From contig NZ_JAELVR010000010.1 of NCBI RefSeq assembly GCF_016428585.1, forward strand, positions 124,001 through 188,000: a DNA stretch of 64,000 nt, given 5' to 3'. This stretch comes from Sedimentitalea arenosa (GTDB lineage Bacteria; Pseudomonadota; Alphaproteobacteria; Rhodobacterales; Rhodobacteraceae). A model generated the notes under the pieces. The model was not told the DNA's origin. It ran no database searches and worked only from the letters and a program-made list of their open reading frames with translations. This document shows, piece by piece, positions 62,926 through 64,000 of this stretch. Both the position numbers and the translations under genes were made by a program. Position 1 is the stretch's first letter, and every line of letters starts with the position of its first letter.

Positions 62926-63434
62926 ATCCGCAGGATCTGGTGCTGACCCGCCGCGGCCTGCGCTGGCGCGGGCAAATCCTTCCCTGCACGATCGGTCGCG
63001 GCGGCATCGCTCTACACAAACGCGAAGGCGACGGCGCGACTCCGGCCGGAACGCACCGGGTCACCGGCCTGCTCTACCGAGCCGACAGAATGCCCCGGCC
63101 CGCGCCCTGGGCGCGCGCGATCGGGCCGCGCGATCTCTGGTCCGACGATCCCGAAGATCCGGCCTACAACAGGCAGGTTCGCGCCCCGCACGGATACAAC
63201 CACGAATCCCTGCGCCGTGCCGATCCGCTCTACGACCTCGTGCTGCTGACCGACTGGAACACGGAACCGGCCCGTCCGGGTCACGGATCGGCGATCTTCC
63301 TGCACCAGTGGCGCCGGCCCGGCGCCCCCACGGAAGGATGCATCGCCTTCGCGCGCGCAGACATCCGACGGATCGCGACCGCAATCGCTCCCGGCACCCG
63401 CCTGATCGTGCCTGCCGCGCCGTTCTGGTCCTGA
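62922..63434 (+). CDS. L,D-transpeptidase (YkuD) family protein
   Basis: A 170-residue protein with the YkuD catalytic motif, His in IFLHQWRRPG and Cys in TEGCIAFARAD. No clear signal peptide, so either it is exported by an unusual route or it acts in the cytoplasm; related short proteins exist in alphaproteobacteria. The start is GTG at 62922 and overlaps the ribA stop (GTGA). Likely role: peptidoglycan cross-linking or lipoprotein attachment; not certain. Confidence 0.85.
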   Translation: MNPQDLVLTRRGLRWRGQILPCTIGRGGIALHKREGDGATPAGTHRVTGLLYRADRMPRPAPWARAIGPRDLWSDDPEDPAYNRQVRAPHGYNHESLRRADPLYDLVLLTDWNTEPARPGHGSAIFLHQWRRPGAPTEGCIAFARADIRRIATAIAPGTRLIVPAAPFWS

Positions 63435-63453
63435 TTGCCCGGGTCTCGGCGGA

Positions 63454-64000
63454 TCAGCCCGTGACCCGTTCACCGAAGATTGCCGAGCCGACCCGCACAT
63501 GGGTCGCGCCGAGCGCGATGGCGGTCTCGAAATCCCCACTCATTCCCATCGACAGGCCCGTAAGCCCGTTGCGCGCGGCGATTTTGCCCAGCAGCGCGAA
63601 ATGCAACGCGGGTTCCTCTTCGATCGGCGGGATGCACATCAATCCGCGCACCGGCAGGTCCAGCGCGCGGCACTCGGCCACGAAAGCGTCGGCGTCGGTT
63701 GGCAGAACTCCCGCCTTCTGCGGCTCTTCGCCAGTATTGACCTGAATGAAAAGATCGGGACAGGCGCCCCGTTCCTGCGCCAGCCGCGCCAGGGTTTTGG
63801 CCAGTTTCGGGCGGTCGAGCGTGTGGATCGCGTCGCACAACTCCACTGCCTGACGCGCCTTGTTTGTCTGGAGCGGGCCGATCAGGTGCAGTTCGATGCC
63901 GTCGAACCGCTCGCGGAACTCGGGCCATTTGCCCGCCGCTTCCTGCACCCGGTTCTCGCCGAAGCAGCGATGCCCCTGCTCCAGAACGGCCTCGACACGC
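63454..64000 (-). CDS. YggS/PLPBP-family pyridoxal-phosphate homeostasis protein (5' end outside window)
   Basis: A partial gene; the frame is open to the last base of the window. Visible motifs are FGENRVQEA, HLIGPLQTNKAR, VNTGEEPQKAG, LMCIPPI, LSMGMSGDFETAI and the C-terminal VRVGSAIFGER, all of the YggS type (single-domain PLP barrel). The PLP lysine near the N-terminus is outside the window. It balances vitamin B6 and amino-acid pools. It converges with the L,D-transpeptidase gene across 19 bases. Confidence 0.93.
   Translation of the reverse strand, partial: RVEAVLEQGHRCFGENRVQEAAGKWPEFRERFDGIELHLIGPLQTNKARQAVELCDAIHTLDRPKLAKTLARLAQERGACPDLFIQVNTGEEPQKAGVLPTDADAFVAECRALDLPVRGLMCIPPIEEEPALHFALLGKIAARNGLTGLSMGMSGDFETAIALGATHVRVGSAIFGERVTG

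Overview
This is a gene-dense, high-GC stretch of an alphaproteobacterial chromosome, most likely from the Rhodobacterales (Roseobacter/Paracoccaceae). The pointers are gene order and family content, not a rRNA match: the run rsmB, heparinase-like gene, purH, lspA, DUF3035 lipoprotein, paired M16 peptidases; a CenR-type regulator; a sitABCD manganese importer behind a perfect Mur-like palindrome; a VPLPA-type C-terminal sorting signal; FNR-type boxes; and GcvT-fused dimethylglycine/sarcosine dehydrogenase-like proteins mixed with LysE exporters. There is no rRNA, tRNA, CRISPR array, insertion sequence, prophage or recognisable defence system.

Layout. 1-978: C-terminal part of a DEAD-box RNA helicase. 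982-4887 (minus): Mn/Zn ABC importer sitABCD. 5048-8410 (plus): deoC and a double-domain aldehyde dehydrogenase. 8513-17116 (minus): rsmB, heparinase-like gene, purH, lspA, DUF3035 lipoprotein, active M16 peptidase, inactive M16 partner. 17205-18922: a DUF1674 gene and three small secreted proteins of unknown role, with a CtrA-like site between two of them. 19042-28165: dapB, then rbfA, a phosphodiester glycosidase-like gene, truB, an unknown membrane protein, DUF1643, an RTX-repeat protein, rpsO, a Crp/Fnr regulator and pnp. 28256-36463: assorted metabolic and envelope genes (NmrA-like, SGNH hydrolase, GT25, 1-Cys peroxiredoxin, aldehyde dehydrogenase, alpha/beta hydrolase, GT11 fucosyltransferase, RluA-type pseudouridine synthase, NTF2-like).

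36540-45254 (minus) is the most distinctive accessory region. A tightly overlapping operon starts with an XRE-cupin regulator and carries three LysE exporters, a GFA (formaldehyde-activating type) protein, a GcvT-fused FAD dehydrogenase, a homocysteine S-methyltransferase and, after 98 bases, a second GcvT-fused FAD dehydrogenase. The set fits breakdown of an N-methylated compound such as glycine betaine, dimethylglycine or sarcosine, with capture of one-carbon units and export of amino-acid products. The substrate is inferred. Palindromes just upstream of the regulator are probable operators.

45352-64000: thiolase, a STAS/HATPase partner-switching pair, gamma-glutamyltransferase, hspQ, a lysozyme-fold lipoprotein, lolA, ftsK, an aminotransferase, an amidase, a UbiH-type hydroxylase, Trm112-like and Lon-N proteins, a thioredoxin-TPR protein, exonuclease III, cenR, a long-form ribA, an L,D-transpeptidase and the start of a YggS gene. 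Between cenR and the exonuclease gene lies a candidate FNR-controlled small RNA of about 75 nt: FNR box, hairpin, single-stranded CCUCCC, intrinsic terminator. It is the best candidate here for something undescribed.
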